Source: JAPHTQ01 sp050302275 (GTDB lineage Bacteria; Pseudomonadota; Gammaproteobacteria; Thiohalomonadales; Thiohalomonadaceae). From it: a DNA stretch of 64,000 nucleotides. A program made the position numbers and the translations under genes. The notes under the pieces were generated by a model that saw only the letters and a program-made list of their open reading frames with translations, was not told the origin of the DNA and searched no databases. Below are positions 1 through 8,220 of the stretch, piece by piece. The stretch spans positions 13,486-77,485 of the forward strand of contig JBNLAT010000009.1 in NCBI GenBank assembly GCA_050302275.1. Reading direction: 5' to 3'. Position 1 is the stretch's first letter. The number at the start of each line of letters is the position of its first letter.

Positions 1-871
1 AAGAAATGTTATAGAGCCAAATTCGGAACCCTGAGTAGCTCACAAGTAATATCGCACCCACTACACTTGCTATAACCCACATCGGCAGGTATTGGGCTAG
101 CGAGTTCCTGACTTTACCTAGCCCGTGCCATGAAGGTGAGAGCCCACGTTCGTATTCGCCTCTTTGACGCCTAATGGCGCTAAACAGGTCGTCACGAATC
201 TTTTCGATTGCGTCACGTCCCCTGTGTATTACGCGGTACTTGCCTTCAAAACCAAGACTTAGAAGCACATACATCAGTTCAAGCATATAAAGATTTTCTG
301 CCGGCTGCTCCTTCATACGTTCAAGCAACATGAAAAACTTTTCACCACCAGATGTCTCATTATGGAACACACTTAGTAGAGTACGTTGAGGCCACGCACT
401 TTCAGATCCCCAAGGGGTATTGAGCACAGCTTCATCAAGCGCTGCACAAAGAGCATAACGTGAAGCCAGAACAATCTCCGGCTTGATGCCGGACTCTTTA
501 GCTACAGTCTCGAATGTTTTTAATTCGCCAATCAGGCTTTGGTACAAGCCTCCAACATTCGGGTGAGACATGGATTGTCGTATCTTGGCAAAAACAGCAA
601 TCAACGAAGATGCAGCATTTACCAGAGGATTCAGCCCTCTACTGGTACTGAAGTAGTTATTTGTATCGTTGTAGGTGGAGTAACCTGCCTGACTTGATGG
701 TGTTTCTGTCCTTGCAGCTGGCGGGATTGAATTTTGTTCGACACGCGGTTGTGCAGGAGCTTGCTGTCCAGCATTGCCCCCCCTGCCACCAGGCATAGGA
801 CGGATTATCGTCCTGTCACTGTCAGGCTGCGATTGTCTGAATACCGTCTTATCAGAATTGTCTGATGACAT
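1..871 (-). CDS. tssL: Type VI secretion protein TssL (DotU/IcmH family), 3' end outside the window
   Basis: TssL is an inner-membrane subunit of the TssJLM complex that anchors the type VI apparatus. About 290 codons are visible. A Pro/Gln/Gly-rich N-terminal tail (residues about 1-65) leads into a DotU cytoplasmic domain with the typical YALCAALDE and GGEKFF stretches. A hydrophobic segment follows near residues 265-285 (WVIASVVGAILLVSYSG), where the window ends. The start is the ATG at 871, which has GGAG six bases upstream; an ATG two codons earlier overlaps that site. It lies 51 bp after tssK in the same direction. Whether a C-terminal OmpA-like peptidoglycan-binding domain follows cannot be seen. 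Confidence 0.9.
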   Translation of the reverse strand, partial: MSSDNSDKTVFRQSQPDSDRTIIRPMPGGRGGNAGQQAPAQPRVEQNSIPPAARTETPSSQAGYSTYNDTNNYFSTSRGLNPLVNAASSLIAVFAKIRQSMSHPNVGGLYQSLIGELKTFETVAKESGIKPEIVLASRYALCAALDEAVLNTPWGSESAWPQRTLLSVFHNETSGGEKFFMLLERMKEQPAENLYMLELMYVLLSLGFEGKYRVIHRGRDAIEKIRDDLFSAIRRQRGEYERGLSPSWHGLGKVRNSLAQYLPMWVIASVVGAILLVSYSGFRIWLYNIS

Positions 872-922
872 TGCCATCTCCAGTACAAATAATCAGTGAG
901 AGTGAATTTTGTTCTGCGGCCT

Positions 923-2257
923 TTATTGGCGAATTGCCCAAAACTCCAGTTCAAGACCGGGGAAATCGCCACCAACATGCAGTGCAAAACCACCTGAATT
1001 TTTCAGTTCATTCCAGAAATTACTATGAGAATCCAGCTGGAAGTAGGTGTACCCGGAATGATAGGGGATCTGCCTGGGAGCTACTGGGAGCGGCTTTATC
1101 GCAATACCTGGCATTGCAGCATTAACCAACTGCCTAATACGTTCTACTGGACCAATTTTTATCTGTGCAGGCAAATGAGTACGTAACGTATCTTCACGCA
1201 CATCAGCTCGTGCAGAAAGAACAAACATTGCGCTACCAATCAGAGAACGATCAGTTATTTCAGCAACGCGTATGCCATATTTCTTCTCTACAAGTTTCAT
1301 CGAAGTTGCCGTCTGTTCATAAACCATACTCAGGCAATTTCTGAGCTCGGACATTACAGGTGTAAATGTAGATTGAAGATCGTGGTGCAAGTATTGTGGA
1401 AACTCAGGCGTGCGTTTATTTTTTGCGACAAATGTTGACAATTCACCAACCATTTGTACGGACTCGCCGAACAAATCCAGAGGGTGCAGACCATTAACAT
1501 TGGCCATATGATTAACCATTGGCTCTAGTCTGTTGATAAGTTGTAGCATCATATAATCTGCTACCTCAGCAGTACCACCGCGGTTCGCATCAGCAAGACG
1601 CCCCGCAATAGCTTCGCCACGGTGATGTAGCAAACCAGAAACTTCAGCAAGATATCCAGATAGTTTTGTAGACTTATTTGAATCGAGACTAGTTGCTATA
1701 TATTCATCATCCAGCAAAACATTTTTATCGTCTCTGGATTCGGCGATCCGAACCAATCCAATGCATGAGTAGCCACTTAAATCATCAGTATCGAGCATCA
1801 AGCGAAAACGCAACTTACCAACGTTAACAGGAACACTATCGCCAGACTCATTCGACACATCACGTGTTTGCTGCTCAACACTGAAATAGCGTGCCATACC
1901 CTGAGCGTCCATATCAGTCAGCACATCAACTGCGCCGGGACGTTTAACCGGAACACACAGATAAAGTACGCAATTATGTGTGTTCTCAGGAACCTCGAAT
2001 ACAGGTGGTGGCTCATCCACGTCAGGAAAACTGAAGGGTGTGCCATCAGGAAATACCCCTCTCCCCTTAATAAGGGATATCTTGCCTAATGTCAGCAACT
2101 GGCGATCAATTTCAAACTCATGCAATCCCCACCCATACGCCCCATAGGCTGAAAACTTGCCATCAACGAGACGTTCAAAGTAGCGCTCTTGCTGCTGAAA
2201 ATGTTGCGGATTGAGGAACATACCCTCAGACCATATAACTCTACTATCTAGTGACAT
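923..2257 (-). CDS. tssK: Type VI secretion baseplate subunit TssK
   Basis: TssK is the cytoplasmic adaptor joining the T6SS baseplate to the TssJLM membrane complex. The 444-residue length is normal for the family. The N-terminus has the hallmark VIWSEGMFLNPQHFQQQ sequence, followed by the ERLVDGKF and YGWGLHEFEID stretches typical of TssK/ImpJ/VasE. The C-terminal part has the PxQIKIGP and PRQIPYHSGYTYF pattern of the family. It sits between tssJ and tssL in one leftward unit with short gaps, the common tssJ-tssK-tssL order. No frame damage is seen. Confidence 0.96.
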   Translation of the reverse strand: MSLDSRVIWSEGMFLNPQHFQQQERYFERLVDGKFSAYGAYGWGLHEFEIDRQLLTLGKISLIKGRGVFPDGTPFSFPDVDEPPPVFEVPENTHNCVLYLCVPVKRPGAVDVLTDMDAQGMARYFSVEQQTRDVSNESGDSVPVNVGKLRFRLMLDTDDLSGYSCIGLVRIAESRDDKNVLLDDEYIATSLDSNKSTKLSGYLAEVSGLLHHRGEAIAGRLADANRGGTAEVADYMMLQLINRLEPMVNHMANVNGLHPLDLFGESVQMVGELSTFVAKNKRTPEFPQYLHHDLQSTFTPVMSELRNCLSMVYEQTATSMKLVEKKYGIRVAEITDRSLIGSAMFVLSARADVREDTLRTHLPAQIKIGPVERIRQLVNAAMPGIAIKPLPVAPRQIPYHSGYTYFQLDSHSNFWNELKNSGGFALHVGGDFPGLELEFWAIRQ

Positions 2258-2319
2258 TTTTTCGCCAATTTAATGTGATTAGGGAAATACCCATCCAGAC
2301 TGGATCCGTTCACCTTTTG

Positions 2320-2949
2320 TCAATACATACCGCTGACATCATCATATAAACCTTGCGCCTTACCTGCTGCATCCTGAGCGCCCTCAACACGACCTTTCAA
2401 GTCATCACCTTCACCTGACTGATAGCTATCTGTTGAGTTAGCAGTAATCACAACAATCTCGTTTTTTGATACACGCACAGTAGCCGTACTCTGAAAGACG
2501 TTATTGGCTACCACAGGTACGATAACCTTGTATTTAGAGTCCTTAAAATTAAGAAACTCAGCATAATACGCAACATAATTTGCATCTTTGTTTAGAACAT
2601 AATGTTCAGTACGACTTTCACCAGGCTTGAATCGTTTTAACTTGTGAACCGCCACCATATCTTCGCCAAGCAACTCTTTATCTCGTTCATAGATATCGAT
2701 AAAATCTGCCTGCCGCATGGCTTTAGGCGCTTTTAATTCATACATACGAATAAATAAGGGGGAAGCTCTTCCTGATTCATCAGGGTTGATATCTGAGTCA
2801 ACCACAAACTCAACCTGCAGATCTGTATCCATACCAAAATACGAACCAACCGCACTATTAAGCGATGTGCAAGACACCAATGTTCCACCAAGCATCAAAA
2901 AAGCGGATACTTTCAATACTAATAAACCGTAACGAATAGACATAAACAT
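2320..2949 (-). CDS. tssJ: Type VI secretion outer-membrane lipoprotein TssJ
   Basis: TssJ is the outer-membrane lipoprotein that contacts the periplasmic part of TssM. A hydrophobic signal sequence ends in a lipobox (LVSC, cysteine at about residue 27). A beta-rich domain follows with the family pattern VxxDSDINPDESGRASP and LFIRMYELK, then a C-terminal tail. The ATG at 2949 overlaps the TGA of the FHA gene; a TTG one codon earlier and an ATG two codons later are also possible. The tail after about residue 180 is Gly/Asp-rich and not part of the core fold. Confidence 0.92.
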   Translation of the reverse strand: MFMSIRYGLLVLKVSAFLMLGGTLVSCTSLNSAVGSYFGMDTDLQVEFVVDSDINPDESGRASPLFIRMYELKAPKAMRQADFIDIYERDKELLGEDMVAVHKLKRFKPGESRTEHYVLNKDANYVAYYAEFLNFKDSKYKVIVPVVANNVFQSTATVRVSKNEIVVITANSTDSYQSGEGDDLKGRVEGAQDAAGKAQGLYDDVSGMY

Positions 2950-4580
2950 CAACCTTTTGCCTGTTCCTTTTTCGCCAACGCAAGCTTCCTCAACTGATCC
3001 TCGTAAGCTTGCACGAATTCATCACCAAACAAATACTGAAAAGAGTTGTCCAGATCACCTACAAGATCTGTGTAGTAATCACTATACAGATCCCAGTTTT
3101 TCGCTTTTTGAACACCGGGTATTAGCGCAACTTTACTACTTCCCTTTGAAAATCTTTCTTCCAGACCAATAGGATCAAAACGTGTAATGACACTTTTAAA
3201 TGCAGCTCTTATTCCTGCAATTATCGCCACCTGATGTTCTGCTATACCGGAAAAACCTTCCTGAACTGCATCAATAGGTTTTTTGTATGCATTCCCCTGC
3301 TTGAGGAACATGTTCTCTAACGCATCGTCGACATTGGCAGAAAATTTTAGTGGGTTATTCTCAATCGGTTGAATCGTAGTGACATTCATCCTGAATTCAT
3401 TCTTGATAGCGCTACGAGAACTTAAAACCTGCATAAGTCCCTTCACGCTTTCTCGGATTACTTCGCCTGCTTTTTTATTAATTTCGGCAATTTGCTCATC
3501 ACTAAGGCTATCAACCTGAAAACCTAACGATTCGACCAGCGTTGTATCAATTGAACTATCACTATTAGCCTTGCGTTGTTGTAGTTGCTGCTTAAGCTTT
3601 TTAACTTCAGCAGCGACTTTCGCGTTCGCCTTCTCCAGTGCTTTTTTCTGGATCTCAGCTAACTGACTCTTTGAAATGGTGTTTTCAGGTACTTTCGGGG
3701 TTACTTCACCCTCGTTCGGTATCGACACTGGTGCTGGAGCCTGTGAATCAGCACTCTTCTTTCCAGGTGTCGGCAGCTCAGGAGGGGGGGGCATACTTTC
3801 TGGAATCGGTGCAGATGCCGTTGATTGCTCTATTTTCGGCACTGGGGCTGGTACAGGTCGATTTGGACCCAAATCATCATCCCAATCATCAGGAATGATT
3901 CCTCCAGCAGTATCCAGTGAGGACTCTGGCCAGCTGATCTGTTGATTCATTGGATCGGCTTGATCTGAGTAGCTAGTGTCAGAGAACGGGCTATCAAATC
4001 CTGATGGGCTTGATGATGGTGTACCACTTACCTTATCTAGCGCCGCTAATGGGTCAGTCTCTTCCTGATCTACGCTAAACAACGAATCCGATTGAGGAAC
4101 ATAACCCGTTTCGAATGGATTTGCGCCCCCACCAAAGGATTGATCAAAATCATTATTTGAAGAGAAAGGGTCCTGCCCGAGAAAGTCGTCAAACTGACTC
4201 CCACCATCTGTGACAGATTGCATCGGTTCAGCCATGGAAGATGGTTGATTTGATGCTGCCCCCCACAAATTCACAGAAAATTCATAATCCCCCATCGAGA
4301 ATTTGTCGCCGTCATTGAGTGGCAGCTTTCGGCCTTTCCCCATAGGCTCAGAGGACCCATTGAAGAATGTACCGTTTGTACTTAGATCGGTGAGGTAGTA
4401 TTGACCACCTTCACTTGATATTTGGCAATGAAGTGAGGATAAATAGCGCTCAGGATCATCGAGAACCCACGTGTTCTCCTTACCGCGACCCAGTGTTCCG
4501 CCAGCAGCATCGAATGTTTTGTTTGACTCGGGGACAGAGCTGGATGCGGGGGCCGAGCATATGGTGAGCATTAGTGACAT
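2949..4580 (-). CDS. tagH: Type VI secretion FHA-domain protein TagH/Fha
   Basis: This 543-residue protein has an N-terminal forkhead-associated domain (about residues 25-105). The phosphothreonine-binding signature is visible: GRGKEN, then SSLHCQIS and LSTNGTFFN. A long low-complexity Ser/Pro/Asp linker (about 110-300) and a coiled-coil stretch (AEIQKKALEKANAKVAAEVKK) follow. The C-terminal domain (about 340-540) matches the type VI TagH/VasC/ImpI C-terminus. In other systems such proteins are phosphorylated by PpkA or otherwise control apparatus assembly; no kinase or phosphatase gene is in the window. The start ATG has AGGAAG upstream. It is the first gene of the leftward arm. Confidence 0.93.
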   Translation of the reverse strand: MSLMLTICSAPASSSVPESNKTFDAAGGTLGRGKENTWVLDDPERYLSSLHCQISSEGGQYYLTDLSTNGTFFNGSSEPMGKGRKLPLNDGDKFSMGDYEFSVNLWGAASNQPSSMAEPMQSVTDGGSQFDDFLGQDPFSSNNDFDQSFGGGANPFETGYVPQSDSLFSVDQEETDPLAALDKVSGTPSSSPSGFDSPFSDTSYSDQADPMNQQISWPESSLDTAGGIIPDDWDDDLGPNRPVPAPVPKIEQSTASAPIPESMPPPPELPTPGKKSADSQAPAPVSIPNEGEVTPKVPENTISKSQLAEIQKKALEKANAKVAAEVKKLKQQLQQRKANSDSSIDTTLVESLGFQVDSLSDEQIAEINKKAGEVIRESVKGLMQVLSSRSAIKNEFRMNVTTIQPIENNPLKFSANVDDALENMFLKQGNAYKKPIDAVQEGFSGIAEHQVAIIAGIRAAFKSVITRFDPIGLEERFSKGSSKVALIPGVQKAKNWDLYSDYYTDLVGDLDNSFQYLFGDEFVQAYEDQLRKLALAKKEQAKG

Positions 4581-4948
4581 TAATCTATCTTCCTGACAAA
4601 ACGCTTTCCAATACAGTCCTTTAGTAAAATGACAGAATCTTCCCTGTCTACTCGTTTAACTGATGCACTGAACTCAGAATCTGCTTCCGTTTGACGGTTA
4701 GCACCAAGCGACAATGATGCAGGATATTACCTGTCTACGCTAGATGTTCCAAGTGTAAAAATTGAATTTGTGAATTTTGTGTCATTTATCTGAGTTAGCT
4801 CAAAAACTGGGACTCATTATCTATGCGATAAAACTAAATCGCTTTACAGCATCAATTCAATCGCTTATAAATACGCGAACCGTCACGCGGATGAGACATG
4901 CGCAGCACGAGCGCGTAAATGCTTTAAAAGACAAGGACTACCATTTAA
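4581..4948. promoter_or_regulatory. Divergent intergenic region between the two T6SS arms
   Basis: This 368-bp A+T-rich region separates tagH (leftward) from tssA (rightward) and must hold the promoters of both arms. A convincing promoter is visible only for the tssA side (see 4843-4871). No tRNA, repeat or good sigma-54 element was found. A 74-codon open frame inside it (4777-5001) has no ribosome site and runs out of frame into tssA, so I do not treat it as a gene. Confidence 0.6.
4843..4871 (+). promoter_or_regulatory. Probable sigma-70 promoter of the tssA arm
   Basis: A -35 box TTTACA (4843-4848) and a -10 box TATAAA (4866-4871) are separated by exactly 17 bp; each matches five of six consensus bases. 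Transcription would begin near 4878, about 70 bp before the tssA start codon. No experimental support. Confidence 0.55.
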
Positions 4949-6049
4949 ATGGCGTCGACACATATTCTCCAAATCGAAGAGCTTCTGCAGCCGATCTCTG
5001 AAGAATCTCCAGCAGGCAGCGATATCAGGGAAGACCCGTCAGCGACCTCCCCCTATTCTCAGATTAAAGATGCACGCAGTGCAGCACGCTCTGCAGAACG
5101 CCAAAACCTTTTCGATAAGGACAACAGTGAAGCAGCCGATCATTGGCGAAAAATTGCTGAGTTGGCACCTGACATCATTCAGAATCAAGCCAAGGATTTG
5201 GAAGTAGCGAGCTGGCTCACCGAATCCCTAGTAAGAAGGTATGGATTCCAGGGGCTTCGTGATGGCTTCAAGCTAATTCATGGTCTCATTGAGCAGTATT
5301 GGGATGATTTGTACCCAATGCCTGATGAGGACGGAATAGAGACCAGAGTTGCATCCCTGACTGGACTTAACGGTGAAGGGGCTGAAGGAGTTTTAATAGC
5401 CCCTATTCGTAACGTCGAAATCACAGAAGGACATGAGCCCGGTCCATTCACTTACTGGCAATACCAGCAGGTTCTTGAACTCGAAAAAATTGCTGACCCT
5501 GATGCCAGAATGGAAAAAGGCGCCAAGCTTGGTTATGGCAACGACGATATTGAATCCGCAGTCTCGAATTCCAGTACCGAGTTTTTCGTTAATCTACGTG
5601 ACGACATAACTGAATCGATAGACACTTACCGTCAAATAAGTGCGCTTCTTGATGAACACTGCGGGACAAATGACTCACCGCCTACTAGCAACATCATCAA
5701 CATCCTCAACGAATGTGTCGGTGCCATCAGTCATATCGCACAGCACAAGTTCCCTGTTGATGAAGAAGTTAGTGAGGAGGGAGCATCAGAAGAGACAGGG
5801 AGTAACACAGGTACTTCTGCCGCGAGCGGGCCTATCAAAAGTCGTGAAGACGCCTTCAAGAAACTTATTGAAATATCAGAGTTTTTCCGCAAAACGGAGC
5901 CTCACTCGCCTATCTCTTACATGATCCAACGCACAGTTAAGTGGGGCTCGCTACCCCTTGATGATCTAATTAGAGAACTGATACCAGACTCTTCCGCCAG
6001 GGACTTCTATGGTTCCCTGACGGGGGTTGCTATATCCGATGATGATTAA
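4949..6049 (+). CDS. tssA: Type VI secretion protein TssA
   Basis: TssA helps recruit and prime baseplate and sheath assembly. The 366-residue protein begins with the ImpA N-terminal domain: ISEESPAGSDIREDP, then YGFQGLRDGF and YWDDLYPMPDEDG. A central linker rich in Glu/Ser/Gly (about 270-300) precedes a C-terminal region with SREDAFKKLIEISEFFRKTEPHSP, typical of the long ImpA-type TssA proteins. AAGGA lies 11 bases upstream of the ATG. It heads the rightward arm and is 23 bp before tssB. Confidence 0.94.
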   Translation: MASTHILQIEELLQPISEESPAGSDIREDPSATSPYSQIKDARSAARSAERQNLFDKDNSEAADHWRKIAELAPDIIQNQAKDLEVASWLTESLVRRYGFQGLRDGFKLIHGLIEQYWDDLYPMPDEDGIETRVASLTGLNGEGAEGVLIAPIRNVEITEGHEPGPFTYWQYQQVLELEKIADPDARMEKGAKLGYGNDDIESAVSNSSTEFFVNLRDDITESIDTYRQISALLDEHCGTNDSPPTSNIINILNECVGAISHIAQHKFPVDEEVSEEGASEETGSNTGTSAASGPIKSREDAFKKLIEISEFFRKTEPHSPISYMIQRTVKWGSLPLDDLIRELIPDSSARDFYGSLTGVAISDDD

Positions 6050-6072
6050 CGATTTCATGAAGAGGACAAGTC

Positions 6073-6591
6073 ATGGCCGATAGCATTCACGACAAACTTA
6101 AGCGCGTTAGAAAGCCGCGCGTACATATCACATACGATGTTGAGACAAATGGTGCCATCCAGGAAAAGGAGATTCCTTTTGTCATGGGTATCATGGGCGA
6201 CTACTCTGGCGATAACGTCGACAACAAGAAAGCCCTCAAAGATCGTAAATTTTCACAAATCGATCGTGATAACTTCAATGAAGTTATGAGCAATGTGTCA
6301 CCGCAACTCAGCATGAAAGTAGAAAACACGCTGGAAGCGGATGGCAGTGAAATGGGCGTGGATCTCAAGTTCAAGACAATGGAAGACTTCGAACCGCACA
6401 AGATTGTCGAGAACGTAGAACCACTCAAGAAGCTCATGGAAACCAGGAACAAATTGCGTGATCTTCTAACCAAGGCAGATCGTTCAGACAAACTTGAAAG
6501 TCTGTTGGAAGAAGTGTTGAGCAGTACCGACGCCCTCGCCGAACTTCAGGGAGAACTTGGTACTGATGAAGACAAGGGAGATGACAAGTAA
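6073..6591 (+). CDS. tssB: Type VI secretion contractile sheath small subunit TssB
   Basis: TssB (VipA/ImpB) pairs with TssC to form the contractile sheath. The 172-residue protein has the conserved N-terminus with RVRKPRVHITYDVETNGA, the KEIPFVMGIMGDYSG stretch, and the DFEPHKIVE motif used in sheath contacts. AGAGGAC precedes the ATG. Its stop codon overlaps the tssC start in TAATG, so the two sheath subunits are translationally coupled. No damage is seen. Confidence 0.97.
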   Translation: MADSIHDKLKRVRKPRVHITYDVETNGAIQEKEIPFVMGIMGDYSGDNVDNKKALKDRKFSQIDRDNFNEVMSNVSPQLSMKVENTLEADGSEMGVDLKFKTMEDFEPHKIVENVEPLKKLMETRNKLRDLLTKADRSDKLESLLEEVLSSTDALAELQGELGTDEDKGDDK

Positions 6592-8078
6592 TGGCTAAAT
6601 CCGAGAAAAGTCAGGCGCAAGAAGCAGAAGCCCAGGAGAAAGTCAGTTTCCTTGAGCAGGCTATAAGCGCAACAAAGCAGACCAGCCGTGATGAGACGGA
6701 AGAACTGCTTAAAACCTTAACCAGAGAAGCGATGAGCGGTACAGTAAAGTGGGACAACAACTTGACTGTTACCATCAACAACGCTATCGGCGCTATCGAT
6801 AAAGCGCTTTCCAAACAGCTATCTGCAATCATGCATCATGACAAGTTCCAGAAGCTGGAAGGCTCATGGCGTGGCCTGAACCACCTTGTCATGAACAGTG
6901 AAACTAGCTCCGGTCTTAAGCTCCGTATGCTGAACATCAGCAAAAAAGAGCTTACCAAGGACCTAGAAAAAGCTGTTGAATTCGACCAAAGCCAGATCTT
7001 CAAAAAAATCTATGAAAGTGAGTTTGGCACAGCAGGTGGTGAGCCCTACTCTGCAATCATCGGTGACTACGAGTTTACCAGCCACCCTGATGACATGAGC
7101 ATGCTGACCAATATGTCCAATGTCGCTGCGGCAGGATTCTGCCCATTCATTTCTGCGGCAAGCCCAGAGATGTTTGGTTTTGACAGCTTCACTGAACTCT
7201 CTAAACCGCGTGACCTTGAGAAAATCTTCGATTCTGCTGAATACATTAAGTGGAGAAGCTTCCGCGACAGTGAAGACTCTCGTTTCGTAACCCTGACGAT
7301 GCCTCGTGTACTTGCGCGTGTACCGTATGGCCAGGACACTAAGCCTATCGAAGCATTCAACTTTGAAGAAGCAGGTCTTGACGAAAACGGTCGCCAGGTA
7401 GAGTGTGATCACGATGATTACTGCTGGATGAACGCAGCCTATGCCATGGGCACTACACTCACCCGTTCCTATGCCGAGTATGGTTGGTGCACTAGCATCC
7501 GCGGCGCAGAAGGTGGTGGTAAAGTAGAAGGCCTGCCAAGTCATGTCTTCATCAGTGATGATGGTGATGCAGACCAGAAATGTCCTACAGAAATCGGTAT
7601 CACTGACCGCCGTGAAGCAGAACTGAGCAAGCTGGGATTCCTGCCGCTGTGTCATTATAAGAATACCGACTACGCGGTATTTTTTGGTGCACAGACGACA
7701 CAAAAACCCAAGAAATTTGATGATCCAACTGCAACGGCAAATGCTGCAATTTCTGCAAGGCTTCCGTACATCATGGCAACCTCACGTATTGCTCATTACT
7801 TGAAAGTCATGGCTCGCGACAAGATCGGTTCATTCATGGAAGCTGGCGATGCTGAAGAATGGCTCAATCGCTGGATTTCTGGCTATGTCAATGCAAGCCC
7901 TGGCGCCAGTGCAGAGATGAAGGCACGCTTCCCACTGGCTGAGGCAAGCGTTCAGGTTAAGGAAGTACCGGGTCAGCCTGGCGTATTCAGCGCAGTAGCG
8001 TGGATGCGTCCATGGTTGCAGATGGAAGAACTGAGCGCATCAATGAGGCTCGTTGCTAGCATTCCGAAATCCGGTTGA
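6591..8078 (+). CDS. tssC: Type VI secretion contractile sheath large subunit TssC
   Basis: TssC (VipB/ImpC) is the large sheath subunit and the substrate for ClpV disassembly once bound to TssB. At 495 residues it has normal length. It shows family stretches such as FQKLEGSWRGLNHLV, EFDQSQIFKKIYESEFGT, GGEPYSAIIGDYEF, YIKWRSFRDSEDSRFV and the C-terminal QVKEVPGQPGVFSAVAW. It follows tssB with overlapping codons. A clear intrinsic terminator stands just after its stop, so tssABC can be transcribed as a separate, probably more abundant message. Confidence 0.97.
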   Translation: MAKSEKSQAQEAEAQEKVSFLEQAISATKQTSRDETEELLKTLTREAMSGTVKWDNNLTVTINNAIGAIDKALSKQLSAIMHHDKFQKLEGSWRGLNHLVMNSETSSGLKLRMLNISKKELTKDLEKAVEFDQSQIFKKIYESEFGTAGGEPYSAIIGDYEFTSHPDDMSMLTNMSNVAAAGFCPFISAASPEMFGFDSFTELSKPRDLEKIFDSAEYIKWRSFRDSEDSRFVTLTMPRVLARVPYGQDTKPIEAFNFEEAGLDENGRQVECDHDDYCWMNAAYAMGTTLTRSYAEYGWCTSIRGAEGGGKVEGLPSHVFISDDGDADQKCPTEIGITDRREAELSKLGFLPLCHYKNTDYAVFFGAQTTQKPKKFDDPTATANAAISARLPYIMATSRIAHYLKVMARDKIGSFMEAGDAEEWLNRWISGYVNASPGASAEMKARFPLAEASVQVKEVPGQPGVFSAVAWMRPWLQMEELSASMRLVASIPKSG

Positions 8079-8098
8079 TCTCGCTCGTCAACTTATAC

Positions 8099-8135
8099 AA
8101 AAACCGTATCGTTTAGATACGGTTTTTGTTTTTAT
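8099..8135 (+). terminator. Rho-independent terminator after tssC
   Basis: A perfect 10-bp stem (AAACCGTATC, 8101-8110, pairing with GATACGGTTT, 8116-8125) encloses a 5-base loop and is followed by a T-rich run. It lies 22 bp after the tssC stop, inside the T6SS operon. It probably lets only part of the transcription continue into the second tssC gene, or marks the end of the first unit. Confidence 0.85.
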
Positions 8136-8220
8136 ATGTTCACTTAGAGATAGAATCGCTCAATTCTAAATCACTTCAAGGAACTGTGCAGCTACACTCC
8201 TGTCAGGAACTGAATGTAAA

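Noticed and set aside
4777..5001. 74-codon frame in the tagH-tssA intergenic region
   Set aside because: No ribosome site, no recognisable protein features, and it overlaps tssA in another frame as well as the probable tssA promoter.
6963..7703. 246-codon open frame on the minus strand inside tssC
   Set aside because: It lies wholly antisense to a well-conserved gene, has no ribosome site and its translation resembles no protein; a shadow of tssC codon use.
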